A DNA stretch of 64,000 nucleotides from NCBI RefSeq assembly GCF_013364355.1, contig NZ_CP054931.1:186001-250000 (forward strand). Direction: 5' to 3'. The notes below the pieces were generated by a model that searched no databases, was not told the origin of the DNA, and worked only from the letters and a program-made list of their open reading frames with translations. The stretch's first letter is position 1. Each line of letters begins with the position of its first letter. The translations under genes and the position numbers were made by a program. Of this stretch, positions 23,824 through 32,876 are shown piece by piece. This DNA is from Stenotrophomonas sp. NA06056 (lineage in GTDB: Bacteria > Pseudomonadota > Gammaproteobacteria > Xanthomonadales > Xanthomonadaceae).

Positions 23824-26673
23824 ATGTCGCTCACCCTGCGCCCGCGCGCTGCGCTGCTCGCTGTTGCCCTCAGTACTGCTCTCGGCACGCTCGCGCCCAC
23901 CTACGCGTTGGCGGCCAAGCCGGCCGCGACCAGCAAGGTCGATATCCCGTTCGAGCAGTTCACCCTGCCCAACGGCCTGCGGGTGGTGGTGCATACCGAT
24001 CGCAAGGCACCGATCGTTGCGGTCAACATCTGGTACCACGTCGGCAGCAAGGACGAGCCCGCTGGCCGTACCGGCTTCGCGCATCTGTTTGAACACCTGA
24101 TGTTCCAGAGCAGCGAGAACCACGACGGCGAGTACTTCGAGCCCTTCAAGCAGGTCGGTGCCACCGGCCAGAACGGCACCACCAATACCGACCGCACCAA
24201 TTACTTCGAGAACGTGCCGACCACCGCGCTGGACATGGCGCTGTGGATGGAATCGGATCGCATGGGCCATCTGGTCGGTGCGATCGACCAGGCTGCGCTG
24301 GACGAGCAGCGTGGCGTGGTGCAGAACGAGAAGCGCCAGGGCGAGAACCAGCCCTATGGCCAGGTGTGGGAACAGCTCAACCGCGCGCTGTATCCGGTGG
24401 GCCACCCGTACCACCACAGCGTGATCGGCTCGATGAACGATCTCAACGCCGCCTCGCTGGATGACGTCAAGACCTGGTTCCGCACCTGGTATGGCCCGAA
24501 CAACGCGGTGCTGGTGCTGGCCGGCGACATCGACCTGGCCACCGCCAAGGAAAAGGCCGCCAAGTACTTCGGCAGCATCCCGGCCGGCCCGACCATGGCG
24601 CAGCCGAAGGTGGACGTGGCCAAGCGCCCGGCCGACACCCGCGAGGTAATGACCGACAAGGTGCCGCAGGCCCGCATTTACCGCGCCTGGAACGTGGCCC
24701 AGGTCGGCACCACCGACATCGACCAGCTGCAGCTGCTCGCCTATGTGCTCGGCGGCGCCAAGTCCTCGCGCCTGAGCCAGCGCCTGCAGCACCAGGACAA
24801 GCTGGTGGACAACATCAGCGCCGGTGCCTTCGCCTCGCAGCTGGGCTCCAACTTCATGGTGATGGCCACCGTGAAGCAGGGCCAGGATCCGGCCAAGGTC
24901 GAAAAGATCATCGATGAGGAAATCGAGCGCCTGCTCAAGGACGGTCCGACCGCCGAAGAGCTGGCGCGCGCCAAGACCGGCTCGCGTGCCGGGTTCATCC
25001 GCGGCATCGAACGTATCGGCGGCTTCGGCGGCAAGGCCGACGCACTGGCCGAATGCACGGTGTATACCGGCGACCCGGGCTGCTTCCGCACCTCGCTGGC
25101 CAACATCGACAAGGCCACCGCTGCTGACCTGAAGCGCGTGGGCGCGCAGTGGCTGGACAAGGGCAGCCACACCCTGGTGGTCGAACCGGGCGCACGCGTG
25201 GCGCTGAAGGAAGACCCCTCGCAGGCGCCGAAGCCGTTCAACGTGCCGGCGGTGGACAGCAAGTACAGCACCCTGCCCGAGCAGGTGGATCGCAAGGCGG
25301 GCGTGCCGCAGACCCGTGAGTTCCCGCAGTTGAAGTTCCCGGCACTGCAACGCGCCACGCTGAAGAACGGCACCCAGGTGGTGCTCGCCGAGCGCCATGA
25401 AATTCCGGTGGTGCAGTTCAGTTACCAGTTCCCGGGCGGCTTCACCGCCGACCAGGGCCGCAAGCCGGGCACCGCCAACTTCACCATGAGCCTGATGACC
25501 GAAGGTGCCGGCAAGCTGGGTTCGCTGGCCTTCGCCGATGCGGCCGATGCGCTGGGTGCGGACCTTGATGCGTCTGCCGGACTGGATTCGGTGGACGTGG
25601 AACTGTCCGCGCTGAAGGAGAACCTGGTGCCGTCGCTGGCGCTGTACGCCAGCCTGCTGCGCGAGCCGCGCTTCGAGCAGAGCGAGATCGATCGGGTCAA
25701 GGCGACCTGGATCGCCGGCATCCAGCAGGAGAAGGTCAACCCGAACGCTGTAGCGATGCGCGTGCTGCCGCCGCTGCTGTACGGCAAGGGCCACCCCTAC
25801 GCGATCCCGTTCACCGGCAGCGGTGACGAAGCGGCGATCAGCAGCCTGGGCCGCGAGGACCTGGTCGACTTCCACCGCGACTGGCTGCGTCCGCAGGACG
25901 GCACCCTGATCGTGGTCGGCGATACCACCCTGGCCGAGATCGTACCGCTGCTGGACAAGCAGCTGGGCGACTGGAAGGCCACCGGTGATGCGCCGACGGT
26001 CAAGGCCACTACTGCCGTGGCGCTGCCGAAGAGCCCGCGCGTGTTCCTGATCGACCAGCCGGGCGCGGTGCAGGCCAACCTGTTCGCCGGCCAGGTCGTG
26101 CCGCCGTCCAGCGATGCCGGCTCGACCCGCTTCGACATCGCCAACGGCGTGATCGGTGGCGACTTCACCTCGCGCCTGAACATGAACCTGCGCGAGGACA
26201 AGCACTGGTCCTACGGCGCCCGCACCAGTGCCAGCAACACCGTGGGCCAGCGCCCGTGGATGGCGATGGCGCCGGTGCAGATCGACAAGACCGGCCCGGC
26301 CATGGCGGAAATGCGCAAGGAGATCGCCGAGTTCGCCAACGGCAGCAAGCCGGCAACCGACGCGGAAGTAGCGCGCATCCGCAACATCCAGACCCTGAGC
26401 CTGCCTGGTGCCTACGAGACCGCCAGCGCGGTGGCCGCGACCATCGGCACGATCGTGCAGTTCAAGCGCCCGGACGACTACGTGCTGCGCCGCAAGGCCG
26501 AGATCGAAGCGATGACCCCGGCGCAGGTGCAGCAGGCGGCGGCGGAGATCAAGCCGCAGGCGCTGACCTGGGTGGTGGTGGGTGACCTCAAGCAGACCGA
26601 AGCGGCGGTGCGCGCCTTGAACCTGGGCGAAGTGACCGTGATCGACGCCGAAGGCAACCCGGTGAAGAAATAA
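23824..26673 (+). CDS. M16-family (pitrilysin/insulinase) zinc metalloprotease, exported
   Basis: 949 residues from ATG 23824 (AAGGAC upstream), with a signal peptide (ALLAVALSTALGTLAPTYAL). Tandem M16 units. The N-terminal active half has the inverted zinc motif HLFEH (H87, E90, H91) and a downstream Glu in QRGVVQNEKRQ as third ligand; the C-terminal half lacks zinc residues but keeps the fold (ERHEIPVVQFSYQFPGGF, RLNMNLREDKHWSYGARTS), as is usual for the inactive partner. It probably degrades peptides in the periplasm. A 13-bp hairpin follows the stop. Confidence 0.9.
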   Translation: MSLTLRPRAALLAVALSTALGTLAPTYALAAKPAATSKVDIPFEQFTLPNGLRVVVHTDRKAPIVAVNIWYHVGSKDEPAGRTGFAHLFEHLMFQSSENHDGEYFEPFKQVGATGQNGTTNTDRTNYFENVPTTALDMALWMESDRMGHLVGAIDQAALDEQRGVVQNEKRQGENQPYGQVWEQLNRALYPVGHPYHHSVIGSMNDLNAASLDDVKTWFRTWYGPNNAVLVLAGDIDLATAKEKAAKYFGSIPAGPTMAQPKVDVAKRPADTREVMTDKVPQARIYRAWNVAQVGTTDIDQLQLLAYVLGGAKSSRLSQRLQHQDKLVDNISAGAFASQLGSNFMVMATVKQGQDPAKVEKIIDEEIERLLKDGPTAEELARAKTGSRAGFIRGIERIGGFGGKADALAECTVYTGDPGCFRTSLANIDKATAADLKRVGAQWLDKGSHTLVVEPGARVALKEDPSQAPKPFNVPAVDSKYSTLPEQVDRKAGVPQTREFPQLKFPALQRATLKNGTQVVLAERHEIPVVQFSYQFPGGFTADQGRKPGTANFTMSLMTEGAGKLGSLAFADAADALGADLDASAGLDSVDVELSALKENLVPSLALYASLLREPRFEQSEIDRVKATWIAGIQQEKVNPNAVAMRVLPPLLYGKGHPYAIPFTGSGDEAAISSLGREDLVDFHRDWLRPQDGTLIVVGDTTLAEIVPLLDKQLGDWKATGDAPTVKATTAVALPKSPRVFLIDQPGAVQANLFAGQVVPPSSDAGSTRFDIANGVIGGDFTSRLNMNLREDKHWSYGARTSASNTVGQRPWMAMAPVQIDKTGPAMAEMRKEIAEFANGSKPATDAEVARIRNIQTLSLPGAYETASAVAATIGTIVQFKRPDDYVLRRKAEIEAMTPAQVQQAAAEIKPQALTWVVVGDLKQTEAAVRALNLGEVTVIDAEGNPVKK

Positions 26674-26677
26674 GGGA

Positions 26678-26707
26678 CAGGCCTGCCCGCTTCGGCGGGC
26701 AGGCCTG
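26678..26707 (+). terminator. Hairpin with TTCG tetraloop after the M16 gene
   Basis: CAGGCCTGCCCGC and GCGGGCAGGCCTG form a perfect 13-bp stem closed by TTCG. There is no T run, so it may be a processing or attenuating hairpin rather than a full intrinsic terminator. Confidence 0.6.
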
Positions 26708-26712
26708 CCGCG

Positions 26713-26738
26713 GTAGTGCCGGCCGCTGGCCGGCAACC
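26713..26738. repeat. SMAG monomer, TGCCGGCC type
   Basis: GTAG followed by TGCCGGCC GCT GGCCGGCA. Confidence 0.75.
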
Positions 26739-26813
26739 CCGTGATCCCGCCCCGGCTATCCCTGATTCAGATGGTTCAGGCACACTCCTGACATTCCCTT
26801 CCAGGTTCTGCCC

Positions 26814-27131
26814 ATGCGCGTTCTGCTGCTGTCGTCCCTGTTGCTCACCGTCACCGCCTGCACCTGGGTGCCGATCGAACCGGCCGGCAAGGCGACCCGC
26901 GTGCTGCCGGCAGGCCCGGTACCGGCCGGGTGCATCTCCAAGGGCGAGGTGGTGGTGACCGTGAAGAGCAAGGTCGGCTTCTACAACCGCAACCCGCTGC
27001 GCGTGCAGGAAGAACTGGAAACCCTGGCCCGCAACGAGGCCCCGACCACCGGCGCCAATGCCGTGCAGGCCGCTGCGGCCCCCGCCGATGGCAGCCAGCG
27101 CTTCGCTGCCTTCCAGTGCCCGCCGCGCTGA
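26814..27131 (+). CDS. DUF4156 lipoprotein
   Basis: 105 residues. Lipobox LTVTAC near residue 16; the mature part has GCISKGEVVVTVKSKVGFYN and LETLARNEAPTTGANAV, matching the small DUF4156 lipoproteins (RcsF-related in layout, with two Cys in the mature chain: GCIS and FQCPP). Function is unknown. A terminator-like hairpin and a SMAG separate it from the M16 gene. Confidence 0.8.
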   Translation: MRVLLLSSLLLTVTACTWVPIEPAGKATRVLPAGPVPAGCISKGEVVVTVKSKVGFYNRNPLRVQEELETLARNEAPTTGANAVQAAAAPADGSQRFAAFQCPPR

Positions 27132-27191
27132 ATCCTTCACCATACGGCCAAGGCTGAATTCGTAAAGATGCGGTGAAGGCCCGGGGGGTTA

Positions 27192-27197
27192 TAGAAT
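27192..27197 (+). promoter_or_regulatory. -10 box candidate for oleA
   Basis: TATAGAAT context with TAGAAT at 27192-27197, 36 nt before the oleA ATG. No clear -35 is seen. Confidence 0.45.
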
Positions 27198-27233
27198 AGC
27201 GCCCCCTTTGCCTGAGCCTTGGCGCTAACCTCG

Positions 27234-28250
27234 ATGCTCTTCAAGAATGTCTCGATTGCCGGCCTGGCTCACGTTGATGCGCCGCACACGCTGACGACCA
27301 AGGAAATCAACGAACGCCTGCAGCCGACGTTGGATCGCCTGGGTATCCGTACCGACGTGCTTGGCGACATTGCCGGCATCCATGCGCGCCGCCTGTGGGA
27401 CAACGGCGTGCTGGCGTCCGATGCCGCGACCATGGCAGGCCGCAAGGCACTGGAAGACGCAGGCATCAACGCGACGCAGGTCGGCCTGCTGGTCAATACC
27501 TCAGTCAGCCGCGACTACCTGGAGCCGTCCACCGCGTCCATCGTGTCGGGGAACCTGGGCGTCAGCGACGAGTGCATGACCTTCGACGTCGCCAATGCCT
27601 GCCTGGCCTTCATCAACGGCATGGACATCGCCGCGCGCATGCTTGAGCGCGGTGACATCGACTACGCGCTGGTGGTGGACGGTGAGACCGCCAACCTGGT
27701 GTACGAAAAGACCCTGGAGCGCATGACCGCACCGGACGTCACCGCCGACGACTTCCGCAATGAGCTGGCGGCGCTGACCACCGGTTCCGGTGCGGCCGCG
27801 ATGGTGATGGCCCGTTCGGAGCTGGTCCCGGATGCGCCGCGTTACAAAGGTGGCGTGACCCGTTCGGCCACCGAGTGGAACCAGCTGTGCCTGGGCAACC
27901 TGGACCGCATGGTCACCGACACCCGCATGCTGCTGATCGAGGGCATCAAGCTGGCACAGAAGACCTTCAGCGCCGCCAAGATCGCACTGGGCTGGGCGGT
28001 GGAAGAGCTGGACCAGTTCGTCATCCACCAGGTCAGCCAGCCGCACACCGCTGCGTTCATCAAGAATTTCGGCATCGACCCGAAAAAGGTCATGACCATC
28101 TTCGGCGAGCACGGCAACATCGGTCCGGCCTCGGTGCCGATCGTGCTGAGCAAGCTCAAGCAGCTGGGCAAGCTGAAGAAGGGCGATCGGATCGCGCTTC
28201 TGGGCATTGGTTCGGGCCTGAACTGCTCGATGGCCGAAGTGGTCTGGTAA
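27234..28250 (+). CDS. oleA: OleA, 2-alkyl-3-ketoacyl thiolase (acyl-CoA condensing)
   Basis: 338 residues, thiolase fold. It joins two acyl-CoAs head-to-head, non-decarboxylatively, to a 2-alkyl-3-ketoacid, the first step of long-chain olefin synthesis. Nucleophile C123 in DVANACLAFINGMD; E97 in RDYLEPST, the base contributed across the dimer; His in FVIHQVSQPH; Asn in GEHGNIGPASV. As I recall it, the X. campestris enzyme is near-identical through most of its length. ATG 27234 gives the same 338-residue length; an upstream TTG is unlikely. Confidence 0.96.
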   Translation: MLFKNVSIAGLAHVDAPHTLTTKEINERLQPTLDRLGIRTDVLGDIAGIHARRLWDNGVLASDAATMAGRKALEDAGINATQVGLLVNTSVSRDYLEPSTASIVSGNLGVSDECMTFDVANACLAFINGMDIAARMLERGDIDYALVVDGETANLVYEKTLERMTAPDVTADDFRNELAALTTGSGAAAMVMARSELVPDAPRYKGGVTRSATEWNQLCLGNLDRMVTDTRMLLIEGIKLAQKTFSAAKIALGWAVEELDQFVIHQVSQPHTAAFIKNFGIDPKKVMTIFGEHGNIGPASVPIVLSKLKQLGKLKKGDRIALLGIGSGLNCSMAEVVW

Positions 28251-28258
28251 GACCCCCT

Positions 28259-28346
28259 GTAGAGCCGAGCCCATGCTCGGCTCACGCGCACAGCGCGGTT
28301 CCACCGCGGCCTGACCGGAGAGCAGCCGAGCATCGGCTCGGCTCTA
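28259..28346. repeat. SMAG inverted dimer, AGCCGAGC type, between oleA and oleB
   Basis: GTAG plus AGCCGAGCCCATGCTCGGCT, then the inverse unit AGCCGAGCATCGGCTCGGCT plus CTAC. The RNA could form a strong hairpin between the two cistrons. Confidence 0.85.
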
Positions 28347-28378
28347 CACCGCGCCGCGATTCTCACTAGGTGCTCCGC

Positions 28379-29269
28379 ATGCGCGATCTTCCCGGTTACC
28401 CCGCCCACCCGCAGCGCTTCGAGGTACGCCCGGGCCTGTCGATGAACTATCTCGACGAAGGCCCGCGCGACGGCGAGGTGGTGGTGATGGTCCACGGCAA
28501 CCCGTCGTGGAGCTATTACTGGCGCACGCTGGTGGCCGGCCTGTCGGACAGATACCGCTGCATCGTGCCGGACCACATCGGCATGGGCCTGTCGGACAAG
28601 CCCGATGACAGCCGCTACGAGTACACGCTGCAGTCGCGCGTGGATGATCTGGACGCGTTGCTGAAGCACCTGGGCATCACCGGCCCGGTGACCCTGGCCG
28701 TGCATGACTGGGGCGGCATGATCGGCTTCGGCTGGGCGCTGTCGCATCACGACCAGGTCAAGCGCCTGGTGGTGCTCAACACCGCTGCGTTCCCGATGCC
28801 GACGGCGAAGAAGATGCCGTGGCAGATCGCGCTGGGGCGGCACTGGAAGATTGGCGAGTGGATCATCCGCACCTTCAATGCGTTCTCGTCCGGTGCGTCG
28901 TGGCTGGGCGTGGAGCGGAAGATGCCGGCCGACGTGCGCCGCGCCTATGTGTCGCCGTACAACAGCTACGCCAACCGCATCAGCACCATCCGCTTCATGC
29001 AGGACATCCCGCTGTCGCCGGCCGACAAGGCGTGGTCGCTGCTGGAGCGTGCCGGCAAGGCGCTGCCGTCGTTCGCCGATCGCCCGGCCTTCCTTGGCTG
29101 GGGCCTGCGCGACTTCGTGTTCGACCACCACTTCCTGAAGGGCTTCCAGGCCGCATTGCCGAAGGCGCAGGTGCATGCCTTCGAAGATGCCGGGCACTAC
29201 GTGCTGGAAGACAAGCACGAGGTGCTGGTGCCGGAGATCCGGGCGTTCCTGGACAAGAACCCGATCTGA
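28379..29269 (+). CDS. oleB: OleB, beta-lactone decarboxylase (alpha/beta hydrolase)
   Basis: 296 residues, haloalkane-dehalogenase-like fold. It opens and decarboxylates the beta-lactone made by OleC to give the cis-olefin. VHGNPSWSYYW (N41, W44 in the halide/substrate pocket), nucleophile D110 in AVHDWGGMIG, and the catalytic His273 in EDAGHYVLED. ATG 28379 has AGGTG 7 nt upstream; a GTG three codons earlier is possible. It follows oleA after a SMAG dimer. Confidence 0.94.
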   Translation: MRDLPGYPAHPQRFEVRPGLSMNYLDEGPRDGEVVVMVHGNPSWSYYWRTLVAGLSDRYRCIVPDHIGMGLSDKPDDSRYEYTLQSRVDDLDALLKHLGITGPVTLAVHDWGGMIGFGWALSHHDQVKRLVVLNTAAFPMPTAKKMPWQIALGRHWKIGEWIIRTFNAFSSGASWLGVERKMPADVRRAYVSPYNSYANRISTIRFMQDIPLSPADKAWSLLERAGKALPSFADRPAFLGWGLRDFVFDHHFLKGFQAALPKAQVHAFEDAGHYVLEDKHEVLVPEIRAFLDKNPI

Positions 29270-29271
29270 GA

Positions 29272-29343
29272 GGTGTGCCGACCAACGGTCGGCACCCACC
29301 GGGAGAAGGGTTGGGTAGGTGCCGACCGTTGGTCGGCACACCG
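29272..29343. repeat. Inverted pair of GTGCCGACC palindromes
   Basis: GTGCCGACC AAC GGTCGGCAC and GGTGCCGACCGTTGGTCGGCAC, with outer GGTGTGCC/GGCACACC complementarity. It sits between the convergent oleB and YkgJ-type genes and probably serves as a bidirectional terminator. Confidence 0.75.
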
Positions 29344-29345
29344 GA

Positions 29346-29771
29346 CTACGCCGCGATCGGGGCCTGTGGCGACGGGCTGTTGCCGTTGTCATCCGGGTGG
29401 TCGTCGTCGTTGCCGGCTTCATCGCGCCAGCGCCAGTCGGCCAGCGTCAGCGGATCCAGACCATAGGCGATGCGGGCCTTGTCGCACTGCGGGCTGGCCT
29501 TGCCGTACTCCCACGATGCGTCCACCTCGCGGCACACGCTGGGCCGGTTGGGGTGGATGGTGCAGCGCGAATACACGCCGATCTGCGCATCCAGCGCCAC
29601 GCAGCGCACCGGCTTGGAGTGGGTGCCGCGCATGCACAGGCGATGCGGGTCGAGGACCTCGGTGAGCTGGTGCGGTACGCCACCGGGGGTGACCTCGTCC
29701 GATTCCATCCAGTGGAAGGCCACGCGGTACTGGGTGCAGCAGGCGCCGCAGGTCATGCAGGGATGTTGCAT
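29346..29771 (-). CDS. YkgJ-type cysteine-cluster protein inside the ole locus
   Basis: 141 residues. The Cys pattern CMTCGACC near the N-terminus, then RLCMRG, RCVALD, RCTIHPNRPSVCREV, and PQCDKARIAYGL defines the YkgJ/Fe-Zn cluster family (eight or more conserved Cys, probably binding an Fe-S cluster or zinc). It lies on the opposite strand between oleB and oleC, divergent from oleC by 102 bp. A role in olefin synthesis is not established; it may be an unrelated insertion into the operon. Confidence 0.85.
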   Translation of the reverse strand: MQHPCMTCGACCTQYRVAFHWMESDEVTPGGVPHQLTEVLDPHRLCMRGTHSKPVRCVALDAQIGVYSRCTIHPNRPSVCREVDASWEYGKASPQCDKARIAYGLDPLTLADWRWRDEAGNDDDHPDDNGNSPSPQAPIAA

Positions 29772-29873
29772 GGGCAAGCCGCCTCGGGCGGCATCGGGGA
29801 AGGGACGAAGATGCGGATTTTCCACGCTGGCGGCCGCCGCGCAAGAAATTCCGTAAGCGGCGACAATGAACGG

Positions 29874-31532
29874 ATGAACCGATCCTGCAATATTGCGGCC
29901 CGATTGCCTGAACTGGCGCGTGAACGCCCCGACCAGATTGCCATCCGCTGCCCTGGCCGTCGTGGCGCCGGCAACGGCATGGCCGCCTACGACGTCACCC
30001 TGGACTACCGCCAACTGGACGCCCGCAGCGACGCCATGGCGGCCGGCCTGGCCGGTTACGGCATCGGACGTGGGGTGCGCACGGTGGTGATGGTGCGGCC
30101 GTCGCCGGAGTTCTTCCTGCTGATGTTCGCCCTGTTCAAGCTGGGCGCGGTGCCGGTGCTGGTCGATCCGGGCATCGACAAGCGCGCGCTGAAGCAGTGC
30201 CTGGACGAGGCGCAGCCGCAGGCCTTCATCGGCATCCCGTTGGCCCACGTGGCGCGGCTCGCGCTGCGGTGGGCGCCTTCGGCGACCCGTCTGGTCACCG
30301 TCGGCCGTCGCCTGGGCTGGGGCGGTACCACCCTGGCCGCGCTGGAGCGTGCTGGCGCCAACCGTGGTGCGATGCTGGCCGACACCGATGGCGAGGACAC
30401 CGCGGCGATCCTGTTCACCAGCGGCTCCACCGGCGTGCCCAAGGGCGTGGTCTACCGCCATCGCCACTTCGTCGGCCAGATCCAGCTGCTGGGCAGCGCC
30501 TTCGGCATGGAGGCGGGCGGGGTGGACCTGCCGACCTTCCCGCCCTTCGCGTTGTTCGATCCCGCGCTGGGCCTGACCTCGGTGATTCCGGACATGGACC
30601 CGACCCGGCCGGCCCAGGCCGACCCGGGGCGCCTGCATGACGCCATCCAGCGTTTCGGCGTGACCCAGCTGTTCGGCTCGCCTGCGCTGATGCGGGTGCT
30701 GGCCAAGCATGGTCGACCGCTGCCGACGGTGACCCGGGTGACCTCGGCCGGTGCGCCGGTGCCGCCGGACGTGGTCGCCACCATCCGCAGCCTGCTGCCG
30801 GCCGACGCGCAGTTCTGGACCCCATATGGCGCCACCGAGTGCCTGCCGGTGGCAGTGGTCGAGGGGCGCGAGCTGGAGCGTACGCGCGCGGCCACCGAGG
30901 GCGGTGCCGGCACCTGCGTCGGCAGCGTGGTCGCACCGAACGAGGTACGCATCATCGCCATCGACGACGCGCCGTTGCCGGACTGGTCACAGGTGCGGGT
31001 GCTTGCGGTGGGCGAGGTCGGCGAGATCACCGTGGCCGGGCCGACCGCCACCGACAGCTACTTCAACCGCCCGCAGGCGACGGCGGCGGCGAAGATCAGC
31101 GAAACCCTGGACGATGGCAGTGTCCGTATCGTGCACCGCATGGGCGATGTCGGTTACTTCGATGCGCAGGGGCGGCTGTGGTTCTGTGGCCGCAAGACCC
31201 ATCGCGTCGAAACCGCGCACGGACCGCTGTACACCGAACAGGTCGAGCCGGTGTTCAACACCGTGCCCGGGGTGGCACGCACGGCGTTGGTCGGCGTCGG
31301 CGCAGCCGGTGCGCAGGTGCCGGTGCTGTGCGTGGAGCTGCAGCGTGGCCAGTCCGACAGCCCTGCCTTGCGCGAGGCGCTGCATGCCACGGCCGCCGCG
31401 CGACTGCCCGAGCTGAAGCTGCAACACGTGCTGATGCATCCGTCGTTCCCCGTCGATATCCGTCACAACGCCAAGATCGGCCGCGAGAAGCTCGCCGTCT
31501 GGGCACGCGCCGAACTGGAGAAGCGCGCATGA
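29874..31532 (+). CDS. oleC: OleC, beta-lactone synthetase
   Basis: 552 residues, AMP-forming acyl-CoA synthetase fold. It adenylates the 2-alkyl-3-hydroxyacid and closes it to a beta-lactone. P-loop [19 protein letters not shown] near residue 180; A5-like [12 protein letters not shown]; motif [20 protein letters not shown]-terminal Lys in [17 protein letters not shown]. Very similar, from memory, to the structurally studied S. maltophilia OleC. The start ATG at 29874 has no clear ribosome site; a four-codon frame ATG-AAC-GGA-TGA (29866-29877) overlaps it. Confidence 0.96.
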   Translation: MNRSCNIAARLPELARERPDQIAIRCPGRRGAGNGMAAYDVTLDYRQLDARSDAMAAGLAGYGIGRGVRTVVMVRPSPEFFLLMFALFKLGAVPVLVDPGIDKRALKQCLDEAQPQAFIGIPLAHVARLALRWAPSATRLVTVGRRLGWGGTTLAALERAGANRGAMLADTDGEDTAAILFTSGSTGVPKGVVYRHRHFVGQIQLLGSAFGMEAGGVDLPTFPPFALFDPALGLTSVIPDMDPTRPAQADPGRLHDAIQRFGVTQLFGSPALMRVLAKHGRPLPTVTRVTSAGAPVPPDVVATIRSLLPADAQFWTPYGATECLPVAVVEGRELERTRAATEGGAGTCVGSVVAPNEVRIIAIDDAPLPDWSQVRVLAVGEVGEITVAGPTATDSYFNRPQATAAAKISETLDDGSVRIVHRMGDVGYFDAQGRLWFCGRKTHRVETAHGPLYTEQVEPVFNTVPGVARTALVGVGAAGAQVPVLCVELQRGQSDSPALREALHATAAARLPELKLQHVLMHPSFPVDIRHNAKIGREKLAVWARAELEKRA

Positions 31533-32515
31533 AGATCCTGGTCACTGGTGGTGGTGGTTTCCTTGGCCAGGCGCTGTGCCGTGGGCTGATCGAACGTGGT
31601 CACCAGGTGCTGGCGTTCAACCGCAGCCATTACCCGGAGCTGCAGGCGCTGGGCGTGGGCCAGATCCGTGGCGACCTGGCCGACCCGCAGGCGGTGCTGC
31701 ATGCGGTGGCCGGCGTCGATGCGGTGTTCCACAACGGCGCCAAGGCCGGTGCCTGGGGCAGCTACGACAGCTACCACCAGGCCAACGTGGTCGGCACCGA
31801 CAACGTCATCGCGGCCTGCCGCGCCCATGGCATCGGCAAGCTGGTCTACACCTCCACGCCCAGCGTGACCCATCGCGCCACCCACCCGGTGGAAGGGCTG
31901 GGTGCGGACGAGGTGCCGTATGGCGAGGACTTCCAGGCGCCGTATGCGGCGACCAAGGCCATTGCCGAACAACGCGTGCTGGCCGCCAACGACGAGACCC
32001 TGGCGACGGTGGCGTTGCGCCCGCGGCTGATCTGGGGCCCGGGCGACCAGCAGCTGGTGCCGCGCCTGGCTGATCGTGCACGTGCCGGCCGCCTGCGCCT
32101 GGTGGGCGATGGCAACAACAAGGTCGACACCACCTACATCGACAACGCCGCGCTGGCGCACTTCCTCGCCTTCGAGGCGCTGGCACCGGGCGCAGCCTGC
32201 GCCGGCAAGGCGTACTTCATCTCCAATGGCGAGCCGCTGCCGATGCGCGAGCTGGTCAACAAGCTGCTGCAGGCAGTGGGTGCGCCCACCGTGGACAAGG
32301 CGATCAGCTTCAGGACGGCGTATCGCATCGGTGCGATCTGCGAGCGGCTGTGGCCGCTGCTGCGCCTGCGTGGCGAGCCGCCGCTGACGCGTTTCCTGGC
32401 CGAGCAGCTGTGCACGCCGCATTGGTACAGCATGGAGCCAGCACGTCGTGATTTCGGCTACGTGCCGCAGGTCAGCATCGAAGAAGGGCTGCGACGGCTG
32501 AAGGCGGCATCATGA
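31529..32515 (+). CDS. oleD: OleD, NADPH-dependent 2-alkyl-3-ketoacid reductase
   Basis: 328 residues, extended short-chain dehydrogenase. Nucleotide-binding [18 protein letters not shown] at the N-terminus; active-site YAATK (Tyr and Lys of YxxxK) after STPSVTH. It reduces the OleA product to the 2-alkyl-3-hydroxyacid used by OleC. It overlaps oleC by ATGA, so the two are translationally coupled; OleB, OleC and OleD are known to assemble into a complex. Confidence 0.95.
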   Translation: MKILVTGGGGFLGQALCRGLIERGHQVLAFNRSHYPELQALGVGQIRGDLADPQAVLHAVAGVDAVFHNGAKAGAWGSYDSYHQANVVGTDNVIAACRAHGIGKLVYTSTPSVTHRATHPVEGLGADEVPYGEDFQAPYAATKAIAEQRVLAANDETLATVALRPRLIWGPGDQQLVPRLADRARAGRLRLVGDGNNKVDTTYIDNAALAHFLAFEALAPGAACAGKAYFISNGEPLPMRELVNKLLQAVGAPTVDKAISFRTAYRIGAICERLWPLLRLRGEPPLTRFLAEQLCTPHWYSMEPARRDFGYVPQVSIEEGLRRLKAAS

Positions 32516-32636
32516 CGGCGGCATCACCGCGCTGAAGCCTTCATTACGCGCAGAGATCGCCATCACCGGTTGCACACCGGCAGATGCGCAGGATGGACAC
32601 AACGCCACCCACGGCCGACCACCTGCGAGGAGCACC

Positions 32637-32792
32637 ATGCTGCATTACGCCGTCATTTTCTTTGTCATCGCCATCATCGCCGCCGTGCTCGGCTTTTCCG
32701 GTATTGCCGGTGCCGCCAGCAACATCGCCTGGATCCTGTTCGTGGTGTTCCTGGTTCTGGCTGTGATCTCGATGTTCCGCAAGCGCACATGA
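32637..32792 (+). CDS. DUF1328 (YtjA-like) small membrane protein
   Basis: 51 residues: [20 protein letters not shown] then [20 protein letters not shown] and a basic end FRKRT. Two transmembrane helices linked by a Gly/Ala turn match the DUF1328/YtjA family of stress-induced small membrane proteins. GAGGAG lies 5 nt before the ATG. It is below the usual gene-calling length but clearly real. Confidence 0.88.
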   Translation: MLHYAVIFFVIAIIAAVLGFSGIAGAASNIAWILFVVFLVLAVISMFRKRT

Positions 32793-32802
32793 CCGCTTGA
32801 AT

Positions 32803-32870
32803 GGTAGTGCCGGCCGCTGGCCGGCAACCTCGATAGTTGCGGGGTTGCCAGCCAGCGGCCGGCTCCACCA
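32803..32870. repeat. SMAG inverted dimer, TGCCGGCC type
   Basis: GTAG plus TGCCGGCCGCTGGCCGGCA, then after a short spacer GCCAGCGGCCGGC plus TCCACC. It ends just before the convergent ddl stop. Confidence 0.8.
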
Positions 32871-32876
32871 GCGCCG

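Noticed and set aside
23785..26736. 983-codon open frame antisense to the M16 protease
   Set aside because: No signal, domain or ribosome site; it is the GC-rich shadow of the real gene, whose zinc motif and fold are clear.
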